Below, piece by piece: positions 9,135 to 17,130 of a DNA stretch of 64,000 nt. Position numbers and translations under genes: made by a program. Under the pieces are notes generated by a model that saw only the letters and a list, made by a program, of their open reading frames with translations, had not been told where the DNA came from and made no database searches. Numbering within the stretch: position 1 is the first letter of the stretch; the number at the start of each line of letters is the position of its first letter. Source of the stretch: Paracoccus sp. MKU1 (lineage in GTDB: Bacteria; Pseudomonadota; Alphaproteobacteria; Rhodobacterales; Rhodobacteraceae); contig NZ_LLWQ01000142.1 in NCBI RefSeq assembly GCF_001447385.1, positions 1-64,000 on the forward strand, read 5' to 3'.

Positions 9135-9554
9135 TCAACCCAGGTCGATGCGCGCGCGAAAGGTCAGGTCGACCCGCCGCCCCGCGCCGTTTTCCGCGCG
9201 CCGCGCCCGGGCGCGCAGGAACCACAGCCCCACCAGATGCCCGCGATCCAGCGCCATGTCGGCCGTCTCCAGCGCCTCGCTGACCGCGACCGCCACCGCC
9301 TTGACGGCGCCGAAGCCGTTCGCCGCCTCGGCCCCCGACAACACCGAGACGACGAAGTCATGCACCGCCCCCGCCGCCGTCATGTCGCCGGCGTCGCGCA
9401 CCTCCTCGGGACCCAGCGCGACATAGGGGCCCGCCGGCGCCGCCACCGGCATCGCGTCATAGATCGCGTCGCCCACCAGCCCCTCCAGCGCCGCATCCTC
9501 GCGCAGCACCCGATAGACCGCCGCCTGAAGCGCGGCCGTTCCCCGATAGCTCAT
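9135..9554 (-). CDS. GTA tail terminator protein (RcGTA g8-like, DUF3168)
   Basis: 139 residues opening MSYRGTAALQAAVYRVLRED and containing GDAIYDAMP, the usual DUF3168 layout. In RcGTA the homologue caps the tail tube at the head-tail junction. The ATG at 9554 overlaps the stop of the preceding adaptor gene (ATGA). Confidence 0.88.
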   Translation of the reverse strand: MSYRGTAALQAAVYRVLREDAALEGLVGDAIYDAMPVAAPAGPYVALGPEEVRDAGDMTAAGAVHDFVVSVLSGAEAANGFGAVKAVAVAVSEALETADMALDRGHLVGLWFLRARARRAENGAGRRVDLTFRARIDLG

Positions 9555-9901
9555 GCCGGCACCTCCTCCCTTGCCACGCAGACCAGCCAGCGCCCGCCGG
9601 GATCGCTCTCGGCCACCGCCTCGATGCGAAAGCGCCGGGCATGCGCGCCCTCGCCCAGCCGCAGACGCTGCTCGGGGCGCGGGCGGCACGGGTCGCCGAC
9701 AGGCGCCGCCCTGACGGTGATCCGCCAGGTCACGACGCTCTGCGCCCCCACCTCGGCGATGCGCTCGCCGCCCGCGCCCGACCGCATCTCGGCCCAGATC
9801 CGCCCGACCTCCTGCCAGGACAGCTGAAAGCCCCCCATCCCGTCGGGCTCGCGGACCGGAGATTCCACGACCAGCGGCACCGTCAGCCGCGGCACGCTCA
9901 T
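9551..9901 (-). CDS. GTA head-tail stopper/adaptor (RcGTA g7-like)
   Basis: 116 residues resembling phage SPP1 gp16-like head-tail joining proteins: MSVPRLTVPLVVESPVREPD, then GGFQLSWQEVGRIWAEM and RFRIEAVAESDPGGRWLVC. It sits between connector and tail terminator in the conserved GTA order and starts in an ATGA overlap with the connector gene. Confidence 0.87.
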   Translation of the reverse strand: MSVPRLTVPLVVESPVREPDGMGGFQLSWQEVGRIWAEMRSGAGGERIAEVGAQSVVTWRITVRAAPVGDPCRPRPEQRLRLGEGAHARRFRIEAVAESDPGGRWLVCVAREEVPA

Positions 9902-10515
9902 GCCCGGCCGCGCGAAGCACCGCGCCCTCCCAGCACCCGCACCGAGCGCCAGCGTTCGATCAGCGCGCTGACGCCGAAAGGCATCGCGCCCCGGGTGCCC
10001 TCGAAGCTGCGATCCTCGTGATAGCGCGCGGCCAGCAGCAGCACCGCCTGCGCCAGATCGGCCGGCACCCGCGACCATGCCGTGCCGAACCCGGCCTGAA
10101 AGGTGATGCCGACGAACCCGCCCGAGGGCACCGCCGGCAGCAGCGCCCCCATCGGTTTCAGCATCGGCCGCTGCATGTCCGGCACCAGCCGGTAGCGTGC
10201 CGGATCGACCAGCACCACCGCGCCCGCCGCATCGATGATCTCGACCCGCTCCACCGCCTCGACCGGCGCCAGCGGCAGCGGCTGGCCCGATGGGTCGCGC
10301 CAGTCCTCCAGCCGCAGCCGGAACTGCCGGGCCAGCAGAACCTTGCCGGTGCGCGCCTCGATGGTGGCGATGGCCGCGCGCAGGAACCCCGCCAGCGCCG
10401 CGGTCTCGGCCGCGTCCTCCGCCAGGCCGAACCCCGTTCCCAGCCGCAGATGGTCGCGCAACCCCGCGACGGGCAGCGCCTCGGTCGCGGGCGCCGTCAC
10501 TTCCACAAGCATCAT
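9898..10515 (-). CDS. GTA head-tail connector (RcGTA g6-like)
   Basis: About 205 residues of the phage gp6-like connector family, with GLRDHLRLG near the N-terminus and DWRDPSGQPLPLAPVEAVERVEI in the middle. I place the start at the first of two ATGs (10515), preceded by GGGAGAGACGAAG, which offers a good ribosome site; a GTG at 10530 is possible. It lies downstream of a strong hairpin that follows the capsid gene, so its level may be lower than that of the capsid. Confidence 0.87.
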   Translation of the reverse strand: MMLVEVTAPATEALPVAGLRDHLRLGTGFGLAEDAAETAALAGFLRAAIATIEARTGKVLLARQFRLRLEDWRDPSGQPLPLAPVEAVERVEIIDAAGAVVLVDPARYRLVPDMQRPMLKPMGALLPAVPSGGFVGITFQAGFGTAWSRVPADLAQAVLLLAARYHEDRSFEGTRGAMPFGVSALIERWRSVRVLGGRGASRGRA

Positions 10516-10556
10516 CTTCGTCTCTCCCACTCGCAGGGCTGCCGCATCCTCTGGAC

Positions 10557-10637
10557 GAAAAGGGGGCCGCGCATGTCCGCCCTCGCGCGCGCGGACAGTG
10601 GCTTGCCGGTCAGGCGGACATGGCCCGCGCGGCCCCC
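10557..10637 (-). terminator. Hairpin with T-tract after the GTA capsid gene
   Basis: On the minus strand, 15 bases after the capsid stop, GGGGGCCGCGC (10627-10637 complement) pairs with GCGCGGCCCCC (10562-10572 complement). A second 9-bp arm inside (10573-10581 with 10613-10621) extends the stem past a 5-base bulge. The structure ends in TTTT. It looks like an intrinsic, probably partial, terminator inside the operon. Confidence 0.65.
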
Positions 10638-10651
10638 GCTTCGGCCTTGGA

Positions 10652-11818
10652 TCAGCCGAAGACCATCAGCTTGACGGCGCGGGCATCGGTGACGCCGCCG
10701 CCGACGCGCTTGGTGGCATAGAACAGCACATGCGGCTTGGCCGAGAAGGGATCGCGCAGCACCCGCAGGTCCGGCCGCTCGACGATGGTATAGGCCGAGC
10801 GGAAATCGCCGAAGGCGATGGAATGCGAGCCCTGCGCGATGTCGGGCATGTCCTCGCAGACCAGCACCGGATAGCCCAGAAGCTGCGCCGGCTGCCCCAT
10901 GGCCAGGCTGTCTGCCCAGAGAAAGCGGCCATCCGCGTCGCGCATCTTGCGCACCGCCGCGGCGGTCTTGGAATTCATCACGAAGCTCGCATTGGCGCGG
11001 TATTGCGCGCCCAGCGCATAGACCAGGTCGATCAGCGCATTCGCGGGGTTGGTGGCGGCGAAATCGCCGTTCCCGCCCGAGGGGATGGTGCCGATCTGCA
11101 CATTGGTCGCGGTGCCGTTCGGCGCCTTGGCATGGGTCAGGAAGCCCTTGGGCTTGTTCACGCCGTCGCCGTTGACAAAGGCCGTGGCCTCGGCGCGGGC
11201 GAATTTCTCGGCGATGCGCCCGGCCAGCCAGGTCTCGACGTCGAAGGCCGCATCGTCCAGCAGGCGCTGGCTGGCCTTGGGCATGGCGGAAAGCTCATGC
11301 ACCGGGATCACCACCCGCTGCACGGTGGGGGTGCCGGTCTCGGCCTGGGCGGTGGCCTCGCTGGCCCAGCCATGGGCGATGTCGCCCATATCGACCAGCA
11401 CCTCGTAGCTCGCGGATTCCACCGTCACGACATTGGCGACGCGGCGCAGCGAGGCGGTGACGTTCAGCGCCTCCTGCACCTGCATGGCCACCGTCGGCGC
11501 CACCAGGAAGCCGCCGTCCGAGCCGGTGGTCATCGCCTTGCCCTCCAGCGGCAGGCCGCGCAGCGCGCCGTCGTCGCCATGGCGGATATAGGCGTCGAAG
11601 GCCTTCTGATGCGGCGCGCCCTGGTCGGCCTCGACCGACAGAGGGGCGCGGGCGCGGGAAATCGTCTTGCGGTCCAGCATGGTCATGCGTTCTTCCTGTG
11701 CTTCCAATCGGTTCTGAATCTCGCTGCGGAATGCCTTCAATTCCTGGACAAAGCCCAGCATCTCGGCCCCCAGGTCGCCGGGCACATCCGCCCCGGCCGC
11801 GGCTTTCACCTCGGTCAT
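10652..11818 (-). CDS. GTA major capsid protein (RcGTA g5-like, HK97 fold)
   Basis: 388 residues. An N-terminal scaffold-like helix (MTEVKAAAGADVPGDLGAEM to about residue 50) precedes the HK97 capsid domain, with SDGGFLVAPTVAMQVQEAL, VDMGDIAHGWASEATAQAET, IPVHELSAMPKASQRLLDDA and AFVNGDGVNKPKGFL. The start at 11818 fits the family N-terminus. The preceding gene encodes the prohead protease that would remove the scaffold part. The gene is followed by a strong hairpin, which may give the capsid its excess over downstream tail proteins. Confidence 0.94.
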   Translation of the reverse strand: MTEVKAAAGADVPGDLGAEMLGFVQELKAFRSEIQNRLEAQEERMTMLDRKTISRARAPLSVEADQGAPHQKAFDAYIRHGDDGALRGLPLEGKAMTTGSDGGFLVAPTVAMQVQEALNVTASLRRVANVVTVESASYEVLVDMGDIAHGWASEATAQAETGTPTVQRVVIPVHELSAMPKASQRLLDDAAFDVETWLAGRIAEKFARAEATAFVNGDGVNKPKGFLTHAKAPNGTATNVQIGTIPSGGNGDFAATNPANALIDLVYALGAQYRANASFVMNSKTAAAVRKMRDADGRFLWADSLAMGQPAQLLGYPVLVCEDMPDIAQGSHSIAFGDFRSAYTIVERPDLRVLRDPFSAKPHVLFYATKRVGGGVTDARAVKLMVFG

Positions 11819-11841
11819 GATCCCCTCCGTTTCGGTGAAAC

Positions 11842-12378
11842 TCACTTGGCGCGCAGCGCCAGCGTCGCGGCCCGGAAGGCCGCCGCCATCTCGTGGCCGG
11901 CATCGGATTTCGTGCCGACCTTGGCCTCGGCCAGCATCGGGAAGGTGACCAAGGACACCTCCCACAGTTCGACCTCGGACAGCAGGCGCCGGCCCTTGCC
12001 GTCGCGCTCGGCGGCAATGGTGCGATAGCCGATCGACAGCCCGTCGATGGCGCCCGCCGCGACCAGCGCCGCCGCTTCGCGGGCCTGGGCGATCTCGGGC
12101 AACAGCCGCCCCTTGACCCACAGCCCCTTCTCGTCCTCGCGGATCTCCTCCCAGACGCCGATGGGCCGGGCGGGATCGTGCTGCCACAGCATCCGCGCCC
12201 GATCGCCCCGCGCCGCCAGCCGCTTCAGGCTCGCGGCATAGGCGCCCCGGACCACGACGTCGCCGCCCTGGTCGGCCAGGCCGAACAGGCTGGCATAGCC
12301 CTCGATGCGCGTGCCCTCGGCCAGCAGCGACCCGCCGGCGGCATATTTCAGCTCCAGCCCGTAATCTTTCGAACTCAC
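11842..12378 (-). CDS. GTA prohead protease (RcGTA g4-like, HK97 U9/U35 family)
   Basis: 178 residues from a GTG at 12378, chosen because AGGAGG lies 7 bases upstream and the codon follows the g3.5 stop by one base; an ATG 7 codons earlier is possible but lacks a good site. The HK97 protease His-Ser signature is present: His67 in MLWQHDPARPIG and Ser115 in IDGLSIGYR. It probably trims the capsid protein during prohead maturation. Confidence 0.9.
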   Translation of the reverse strand: MSSKDYGLELKYAAGGSLLAEGTRIEGYASLFGLADQGGDVVVRGAYAASLKRLAARGDRARMLWQHDPARPIGVWEEIREDEKGLWVKGRLLPEIAQAREAAALVAAGAIDGLSIGYRTIAAERDGKGRRLLSEVELWEVSLVTFPMLAEAKVGTKSDAGHEMAAAFRAATLALRAK

Positions 12379-12379
12379 C

Positions 12380-12613
12380 TCACCCTCCTTTCGGGGCATA
12401 TTCCAGGATCGACTGCACCGCCTGGGTCAGGATCACCGCCACGACGCCATAGACGGTCATCCACAGCCGCCGCTCCAGCCCCTCGATCAGCGCCTCGATC
12501 CGCTCCAGCCGGCGCTCGACCTGGCCGAATTGCAGCGCCATGATGCGCTCCTGCGTCTCAAGGCGCTGGTCGTGCCAGTCGAAGGGCTCCTTGACGAAAC
12601 GCGAGCCCTCCAT
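12380..12613 (-). CDS. Small GTA membrane-anchored protein (RcGTA g3.5-like)
   Basis: 77 residues: an amphipathic helix rich in Glu/Arg (residues 15-45, VERRLERIEALIEGLERRL) followed by one hydrophobic segment (about 50-68, MTVYGVVAVILTQAVQSIL). Size and position between portal and protease match RcGTA g3.5. Its role is not established; a single transmembrane helix next to a coiled coil could suggest membrane docking of prohead assembly, which is inference. Confidence 0.8.
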   Translation of the reverse strand: MEGSRFVKEPFDWHDQRLETQERIMALQFGQVERRLERIEALIEGLERRLWMTVYGVVAVILTQAVQSILEYAPKGG

Positions 12614-12614
12614 C

Positions 12615-13811
12615 TCATCCCTCCGCCAGCGGCGGCAGCCCCAGCACCGCGCGCTTCTCGGCCTCGGTCAGGAAAACCGCCTCGCCCACGCGCTTCCATT
12701 GCTGGTCGCGCTCCTCGGCCAGCGCCGGCACCTGGTCGGGGTCGGCGCGCAGGTCGATCTCGGCCCCCAGATGCTCGCTCAGCCACCAGGCCACGGCACT
12801 GGCCACGCGCGAGACCAGCGGCAGCACCGTCAGCCGGTAGAAGGCCCGGTGCGCCTCGGCGTAATTGGCATAGGTCGCCTCGCCGGGAATCCCGATCAGC
12901 ATCGGCGGCACGCCGAAGGCCTGGGCGATCTCGCGCGCCGCCGCCAGCTTGGTCTGGTGAAACTCCATGTCGGAGGGCGAGAACCCCATCGGCTTCCAGT
13001 CGAGCCCGCCCTCCAGCAGCATCGGCCGCCCGGCATTGCGCGCGCCCTGATGATGCATCTCCATCTCGGTCACCAGCCGGTCATACTGGTCCGGCGACAG
13101 GCTGCCCTGCCCGTCCGCCCCCTTGTAGACGATGGCGCCCGAGGGCCGCGCCGCGTTGTCCAGCAGCGCCTTGGACCAGCCCGAGGCGCTGTTGTGCACA
13201 TCCACCGCCACCGCCGCCGCCTGCATCGGCGACAGCCCGTAATGGTCGTCCAGCGGATGAAAGCTGCGGATATGGCAGATCGGATCGGGACTGCCGGCCA
13301 TGTCGAAGCGCATCTTGCGCCCGCCCACGCCATATTCATAGGCGACCGGCCAGCCGTCCGGCCCCGGCACCACCGCCATCCGGTCCGAGCGCAGGACGTG
13401 CAGCTCGGCCGGCAGACCCCTGGCACCCTCGCCCACCGCCTCCAGATAGGCGTCGCCGCTCAGCAGGATCTGCCCGAACAGCGCCTCGAACAGCTCGGCC
13501 CGGCCCTGGCCCGGATTGGGCCGGCGCAAGAGGTCCAGCACCGGATGCACCTCATAGCGCCGCTCGCGGTCCCGGCAGATCAGCGGCACGGCCGCCGCCG
13601 CCTCGGCAATCAGCCGTACGGCGCGAAACCCCACCGGATTGCCGACGAAACCCGAGCGCGTCAGGCTGACCAAATCGCGCGGCGACCAGACCACGCGCCC
13701 CGATCCCGCCGCCAGCGCCACCAGCTTGCCGGCGGCGCTGGCCTTCGTCTCGCCCGGGGCGGCGGACGCGCCCGCCGGCACCCGCTTCCGCCCGAACCAG
13801 GAAAATGCCAT
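12615..13811 (-). CDS. GTA portal protein (RcGTA g3-like, HK97 family)
   Basis: 398 residues beginning MAFSWFGRKRVPAG, with portal-family blocks NPVGFRAVRLIAEAAAAVPL, ELHVLRSDRMAVV, HIRSFHPLDDHYGLSPMQAA, SGAIVYKG and AAREIAQAFGVPPMLIGIPG. The ATG at 13811 has GGAGGAAACC just upstream; an in-frame codon 7 residues earlier is less likely. It forms the dodecameric ring through which DNA is packaged. It overlaps nothing but is only 1 bp from g3.5. Confidence 0.93.
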   Translation of the reverse strand: MAFSWFGRKRVPAGASAAPGETKASAAGKLVALAAGSGRVVWSPRDLVSLTRSGFVGNPVGFRAVRLIAEAAAAVPLICRDRERRYEVHPVLDLLRRPNPGQGRAELFEALFGQILLSGDAYLEAVGEGARGLPAELHVLRSDRMAVVPGPDGWPVAYEYGVGGRKMRFDMAGSPDPICHIRSFHPLDDHYGLSPMQAAAVAVDVHNSASGWSKALLDNAARPSGAIVYKGADGQGSLSPDQYDRLVTEMEMHHQGARNAGRPMLLEGGLDWKPMGFSPSDMEFHQTKLAAAREIAQAFGVPPMLIGIPGEATYANYAEAHRAFYRLTVLPLVSRVASAVAWWLSEHLGAEIDLRADPDQVPALAEERDQQWKRVGEAVFLTEAEKRAVLGLPPLAEG

Positions 13812-13881
13812 GGTTTCCTCCTGAAATCCCAAGAAAAAAGGGCCGCCGACGGCGACCCTTCGCTAAGCCCAAGGCCCATTC

Positions 13882-13960
13882 TTCCGTGTCCAAATATCCC
13901 GGGGGGAGCGCCTGCCGCCCCCCGTCGAGGGGGGCGGCAGGCGCGGGGGGCGGAGCCCCC
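13882..13960 (-). repeat. Palindromic intergenic repeat between the terminase and portal genes
   Basis: Contains a perfect 16-bp stem with a 5-base loop (13908-13923 with 13929-13944) and a second GC hairpin (GGGGG..CGGAG..CCCCC, 13946-13960). It is flanked on the plus strand by TTCTTCCGTGTCCAAATATCC, a tag that recurs in a second copy at 39798. This looks like a REP-like dispersed element in a transcribed position rather than a plain terminator, since no T-tract follows. Confidence 0.65.
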
Positions 13961-15370
13961 CTAAAGCCCCCGCACCGCCGGACGCAGATGATGCGCCCCC
14001 GGCGCGATCATCAGCTCGTGGATCGCCCAGACCAGCGCATCCAGCCGGTCGGGCGAGCCGCGCCCGTCATAGCCCGCCACCGTCATGCGGCACATCTGCT
14101 CCTCCAGCGGCCCCAGCCCGCGCAGGTGATGCACCCGCCCCTGCTCGTAAAGCGCCGCCACCGGCTCGGCCCGCAGCCCCTTGCCGCGCCCGGCCCGCAG
14201 GGCGCGGAACGGCACCAGCGGGTCGACCTGCCGGATCACGCTCTCGACCAGGTCGCCGCCCTGGTTGACCTCGGCCACCAGCCGCTCGGCGCCATGGCGC
14301 TGCATCGCCGCAATGGCGGCCCGCGCCCAATCCAGCGGCCCGCCCCGGACCGAGGCATCCTCCAGAACATAGGCCCGCCAATCCGTCACCGGCCCCTCGC
14401 TGACCACGCCCGCCACCACGATGCCGCATTCGTCCGCAGCCGCGCCCGCCGTCACCGCCGGATCGACGGCGACGACGATGCGCGACAGCCGGGGCACCGC
14501 CTCGACGCGGCACCGCTCCAGAGCCGCCGCATTCCACAGCGCCCCCTCGACATCCTCCAGAAGCAGCCCCTCCAGCTCCTGCCGGCCCAGCCGCGTGCCG
14601 CCATAGCGCGCCTGCACCTCGGCCAGGAAGCTCTCGGCCAGATAGGCGCGGTTGGCATCGGTCGGCGCATGGGTGGTCACGGTCGAGGACTGGCGCAACA
14701 GCCGCTTCAGCACCGCCACGTTCTTCGGCGTGGTGGTGACCACCTGCTGCGGATGCGCGCCCAGCCGCAGCGCGAATTGCAGCATGTCCCAGCATTCCTC
14801 GGCCTTCTTCCACTTGGCCAGCTCATCGACCCAGGCGGCGTCGAATTGCGGCCCGCGCAGCGCCTCGGGCTCATGGGCCGAGAACAGCTGCGCCGTGGCC
14901 CCGTTCGGCCAGACCAGCCGCCGCCGCCCCGCCTCCCAGACCGGGCGCCGGTCGGGCGGCGACGAGGCCAGGATGCCCGATTCCCCGAACACCATCACGT
15001 CGCGCGCCTGGTCCAGCGTCTCGCTGACCAGCGCCACCCGATGCGCCCGGCCCGGCGCCTCGGGCGTCGCGCCCTCGACCTGGGCGCGGACCCATTCGGC
15101 GCCGGCGCGGGTCTTGCCCGCGCCGCGCCCGCCCATGATGATCCAGGTCTTCCAGTCGCCCTCGGGCGGCAGCTGATGCGGCAGCGCCCAGAACTCGAAC
15201 AGCCAGGGCAGCGCCGCCAGCGCGTTGTCGCTGAGCCCGCCCAGGAAATCGTCAACCTCCTCCTGCGCGGCGCAGGCAAGCCAGGCGGCGCCCGATCTCG
15301 TCTCGCGCCGCGACAAGGTCGAGTGCGCCTGCACCGACCTGTCCGGCAGCATCCTTGCGAAGCTTGTCAA
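13961..15370 (-). CDS. GTA large terminase (RcGTA g2-like)
   Basis: Packaging ATPase and nuclease that fills heads with host DNA. Walker A is GGRGAGKT at residues 80-87 of the 469-residue reading, followed by FDAAWVDELAKWK (Walker B region), QQVVTTTPKN (coupling motif), and nuclease acidic residues in VVAVDPAV and RLDALVWAIHEL. The start is uncertain: a TTG at 15370 has AAGGAG five bases upstream, and an ATG at 15352 is the next choice. Either way the gene overlaps the small terminase by about 100 bp, and the conserved family block begins only near residue 42. Confidence 0.9.
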   Translation of the reverse strand: MTSFARMLPDRSVQAHSTLSRRETRSGAAWLACAAQEEVDDFLGGLSDNALAALPWLFEFWALPHQLPPEGDWKTWIIMGGRGAGKTRAGAEWVRAQVEGATPEAPGRAHRVALVSETLDQARDVMVFGESGILASSPPDRRPVWEAGRRRLVWPNGATAQLFSAHEPEALRGPQFDAAWVDELAKWKKAEECWDMLQFALRLGAHPQQVVTTTPKNVAVLKRLLRQSSTVTTHAPTDANRAYLAESFLAEVQARYGGTRLGRQELEGLLLEDVEGALWNAAALERCRVEAVPRLSRIVVAVDPAVTAGAAADECGIVVAGVVSEGPVTDWRAYVLEDASVRGGPLDWARAAIAAMQRHGAERLVAEVNQGGDLVESVIRQVDPLVPFRALRAGRGKGLRAEPVAALYEQGRVHHLRGLGPLEEQMCRMTVAGYDGRGSPDRLDALVWAIHELMIAPGAHHLRPAVRGL

Positions 15371-15614
15371 CCTTGCTCCTTTCCTCCAGCACCATCTGGG
15401 TCGCGGCCCGCAGGTCGCGCACCAGCCGGGCGGATTCCTTCAATTCACCCGTCTCGCCCGCCTCGATCTTCTCCCGCAGCCGGTTCAGCTCCGCCGCATA
15501 AGAGCGGAACAGCCCGTCCGCGATCTCCAGCACGTCGATGTCCGGCGCCGCCGCGGCGCCGGACATGAAAGGCCCTTCCGGCGCCAGCGGCCCCGGATCG
15601 AAACTCTTGGTCAT
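15252..15614 (-). CDS. GTA small terminase (RcGTA g1-like)
   Basis: 120 residues, mostly helical (VLEIADGLFRSYAAELNRLREKIEAGE, then LRAATQMVLEERSKVDKLRKD). Its size, its place as first gene and its overlap with the large terminase match RcGTA g1, which lacks the sequence-specific cos/pac recognition of ordinary phages and so helps random packaging. The ATG at 15614 is used; an internal ATG at residue 17 is the alternative. Confidence 0.85.
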   Translation of the reverse strand: MTKSFDPGPLAPEGPFMSGAAAAPDIDVLEIADGLFRSYAAELNRLREKIEAGETGELKESARLVRDLRAATQMVLEERSKVDKLRKDAAGQVGAGALDLVAARDEIGRRLACLRRAGGG

Positions 15615-15630
15615 TCTTGATCGCCCTGCC

Positions 15631-15697
15631 CTCGTGTGCCTGTCCGCACGAGCGAGACATGAAAAAAGCGGCCTCGGGTCGCCCGACCCGGCCGCTT
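15631..15697 (-). terminator. Terminator-like hairpin in the GTA leader
   Basis: On the minus strand AAGCGGCC pairs with GGCCGCTT (15690-15697 with 15666-15673), with an inner GGGTCG/CGACCC stem, followed by six T (15662-15667 complement). A second, weaker hairpin (15631-15638 with 15645-15652) lies between it and the g1 start. It sits about 20-55 bases downstream of a promoter-like sequence, so it may attenuate GTA transcription or end a very short RNA. Confidence 0.65.
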
Positions 15698-15721
15698 GCC
15701 CATTTCTCCCAGCATGGGTAA

Positions 15722-15750
15722 TTTCTACTTCAGGGCGTTCGCAGAGTCAA
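15722..15750 (-). promoter_or_regulatory. Sigma70-type promoter ahead of the GTA operon
   Basis: Minus strand TTGACT (15745-15750) and TAGAAA (15722-15727) are 17 bases apart, a close match to the consensus. It is the only good promoter between mltG and g1 and points toward the GTA genes; the predicted transcript would meet the leader hairpin almost at once. Binding sites for known GTA activators were not identifiable by eye. Confidence 0.55.
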
Positions 15751-15890
15751 CGCAAAACCCCAGGTTGACCAGCGCCGCGCCAATTCCATCTGCAATAACA
15801 ACTCCTTGGCCCACGCAACACCGCAGCGCACGCCCAAGGCAACACCCGCCACCAGCAGGTCCGGGGCGCAAGCATGCGCCTTTCTCCGTT

Positions 15891-15946
15891 GCCCAAATAC
15901 CCAAAAAATCGACCACCCCGCCGGCCCGCCAGACCGGGGCCGGCGG
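15891..15946 (-). terminator. Probable terminator of fabF-mltG
   Basis: CCGCCGGCC (15918-15926) pairs with GGCCGGCGG (15938-15946). On the minus strand the stem is followed after about a dozen bases by GATTTTTTGGG. It begins 6 bp past the mltG stop, a typical intrinsic terminator place, though the T-run is not directly adjacent. The rest of the 15615-15951 gap holds only the GTA promoter and leader. Confidence 0.5.
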
Positions 15947-15951
15947 CCGAT

Positions 15952-17130
15952 TCAATCGCCCTGCACCGGCGACAGCGGCTGGCCGCGCTGGCGCTCGATC
16001 TCGCGCCAGCGGGCGACGTTGCGGTTGTGCTCCTCCAGCGTGCGGGCGAAGGCGTGGCCGCCCGAGCCGTCGGCGACGAAGAACACGTAATCGGTCTCCT
16101 CCGGGTCCAGCGCCGCGGCGATGGCGGCCCGGCCGGGATTGGCGATCGGCGTCGGCGGCAGCCCGTCGATCTGATAGGTGTTGTAGGGCGTGCGCCGCCG
16201 CAACTCCGAAGCGCGGATGCCGCGATCCAGCACTCCCTTGCCCTCGGTGATGCCATAGATCACCGTCGGGTCGGTCTCCAGCCGCATGCCCAGCCGCATC
16301 CGGTTGACGAAGACGCTGGCCACCATGCGGCGCTCGTCGGGAATGCCGGTCTCCTTCTCGACGATCGAGGCCATGATCAGCGCCTCCTCCGGCGTCGCAT
16401 AGGGCAGGTCGGGCTCGCGCGCCTCCCAGGCCGCGGCCAGGATCGCCGCCTGCCGCCGCTCCATCTCGGCCAGCAGCGCGGCGCGGTCGGCACCCTTCTC
16501 GACATCATAGGTGTCGGGCGCGAGACTCCCCTCCTCCGGCACTTTCGCGACCTCGCCGCCCAGGAAGCCGGCCTGTTTCAGCCCCTCGGCCACCTGCCAG
16601 CTCGTCACCCCCTCGGCGACCGAGATGCGCAGCCGCGCATCCGGCTTCGCTTCGGCGGCGGCGATGACCTCGGGCGCCGGCTCGCTGGCGGGGTTGTATT
16701 TCGCCTGCTCGGCAAACACCCCGGTCTCGGCATCCATGTCGCGCAGGATCACCGTGTTCTCGCGCACGCCGATGCGGAACAGGACTTCGGTGCCGCAGGT
16801 GCTGGGACCGCCGGCGGTGATGACCCGGACGATCTCCTCCATGCTGGATTGCGGCGGCATCAGGTAGGAGCCATATTTCAGATCGCGCGATTTCCCGGCA
16901 TAATCGGCGCCCGCCCGGAAGATATAGGCATTGGACACCACGCCCTGCTCGGCCAGCTGCTGGCTGACCGCGTTCAGGCTGGCGCCCGGGGCGACGCGCA
17001 CGCAGGCGGCCACGGCGCTGGGGCCGGGCCGGGTGTATTCGTGCTTGCCCCAGGCCACCGCCGCCGCGACCGCGATCAGGATCACGATCAGCAGCGTCAG
17101 GAAATTCGACGCGATGTGGCGCCAGATCAT
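15952..17130 (-). CDS. mltG: Endolytic murein transglycosylase
   Basis: 392 residues. One N-terminal membrane helix (residues 8-28, NFLTLLIVILIAVAAAVAW) anchors it in the inner membrane with a periplasmic YceG domain. Conserved blocks include GTYL-like KYGSYLMP, SIVEKETGIPDERRMVASVF with the catalytic Glu, LGMRLETDPTVIYGI, and the C-terminal SPYNTY-like RRTPYNTYQIDGLPPTPIANPG. It cuts nascent glycan strands and helps terminate their synthesis. It overlaps the fabF stop by 4 bp, the usual fabF-mltG linkage in Rhodobacterales. Confidence 0.95.
   Translation of the reverse strand: MIWRHIASNFLTLLIVILIAVAAAVAWGKHEYTRPGPSAVAACVRVAPGASLNAVSQQLAEQGVVSNAYIFRAGADYAGKSRDLKYGSYLMPPQSSMEEIVRVITAGGPSTCGTEVLFRIGVRENTVILRDMDAETGVFAEQAKYNPASEPAPEVIAAAEAKPDARLRISVAEGVTSWQVAEGLKQAGFLGGEVAKVPEEGSLAPDTYDVEKGADRAALLAEMERRQAAILAAAWEAREPDLPYATPEEALIMASIVEKETGIPDERRMVASVFVNRMRLGMRLETDPTVIYGITEGKGVLDRGIRASELRRRTPYNTYQIDGLPPTPIANPGRAAIAAALDPEETDYVFFVADGSGGHAFARTLEEHNRNVARWREIERQRGQPLSPVQGD

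Noticed and set aside
995-15614. Ordinary prophage
   Set aside because: No integrase, lysogeny, replication or lysis genes, no att repeats; gene order and sizes match the RcGTA cluster exactly, including the very short tape measure.
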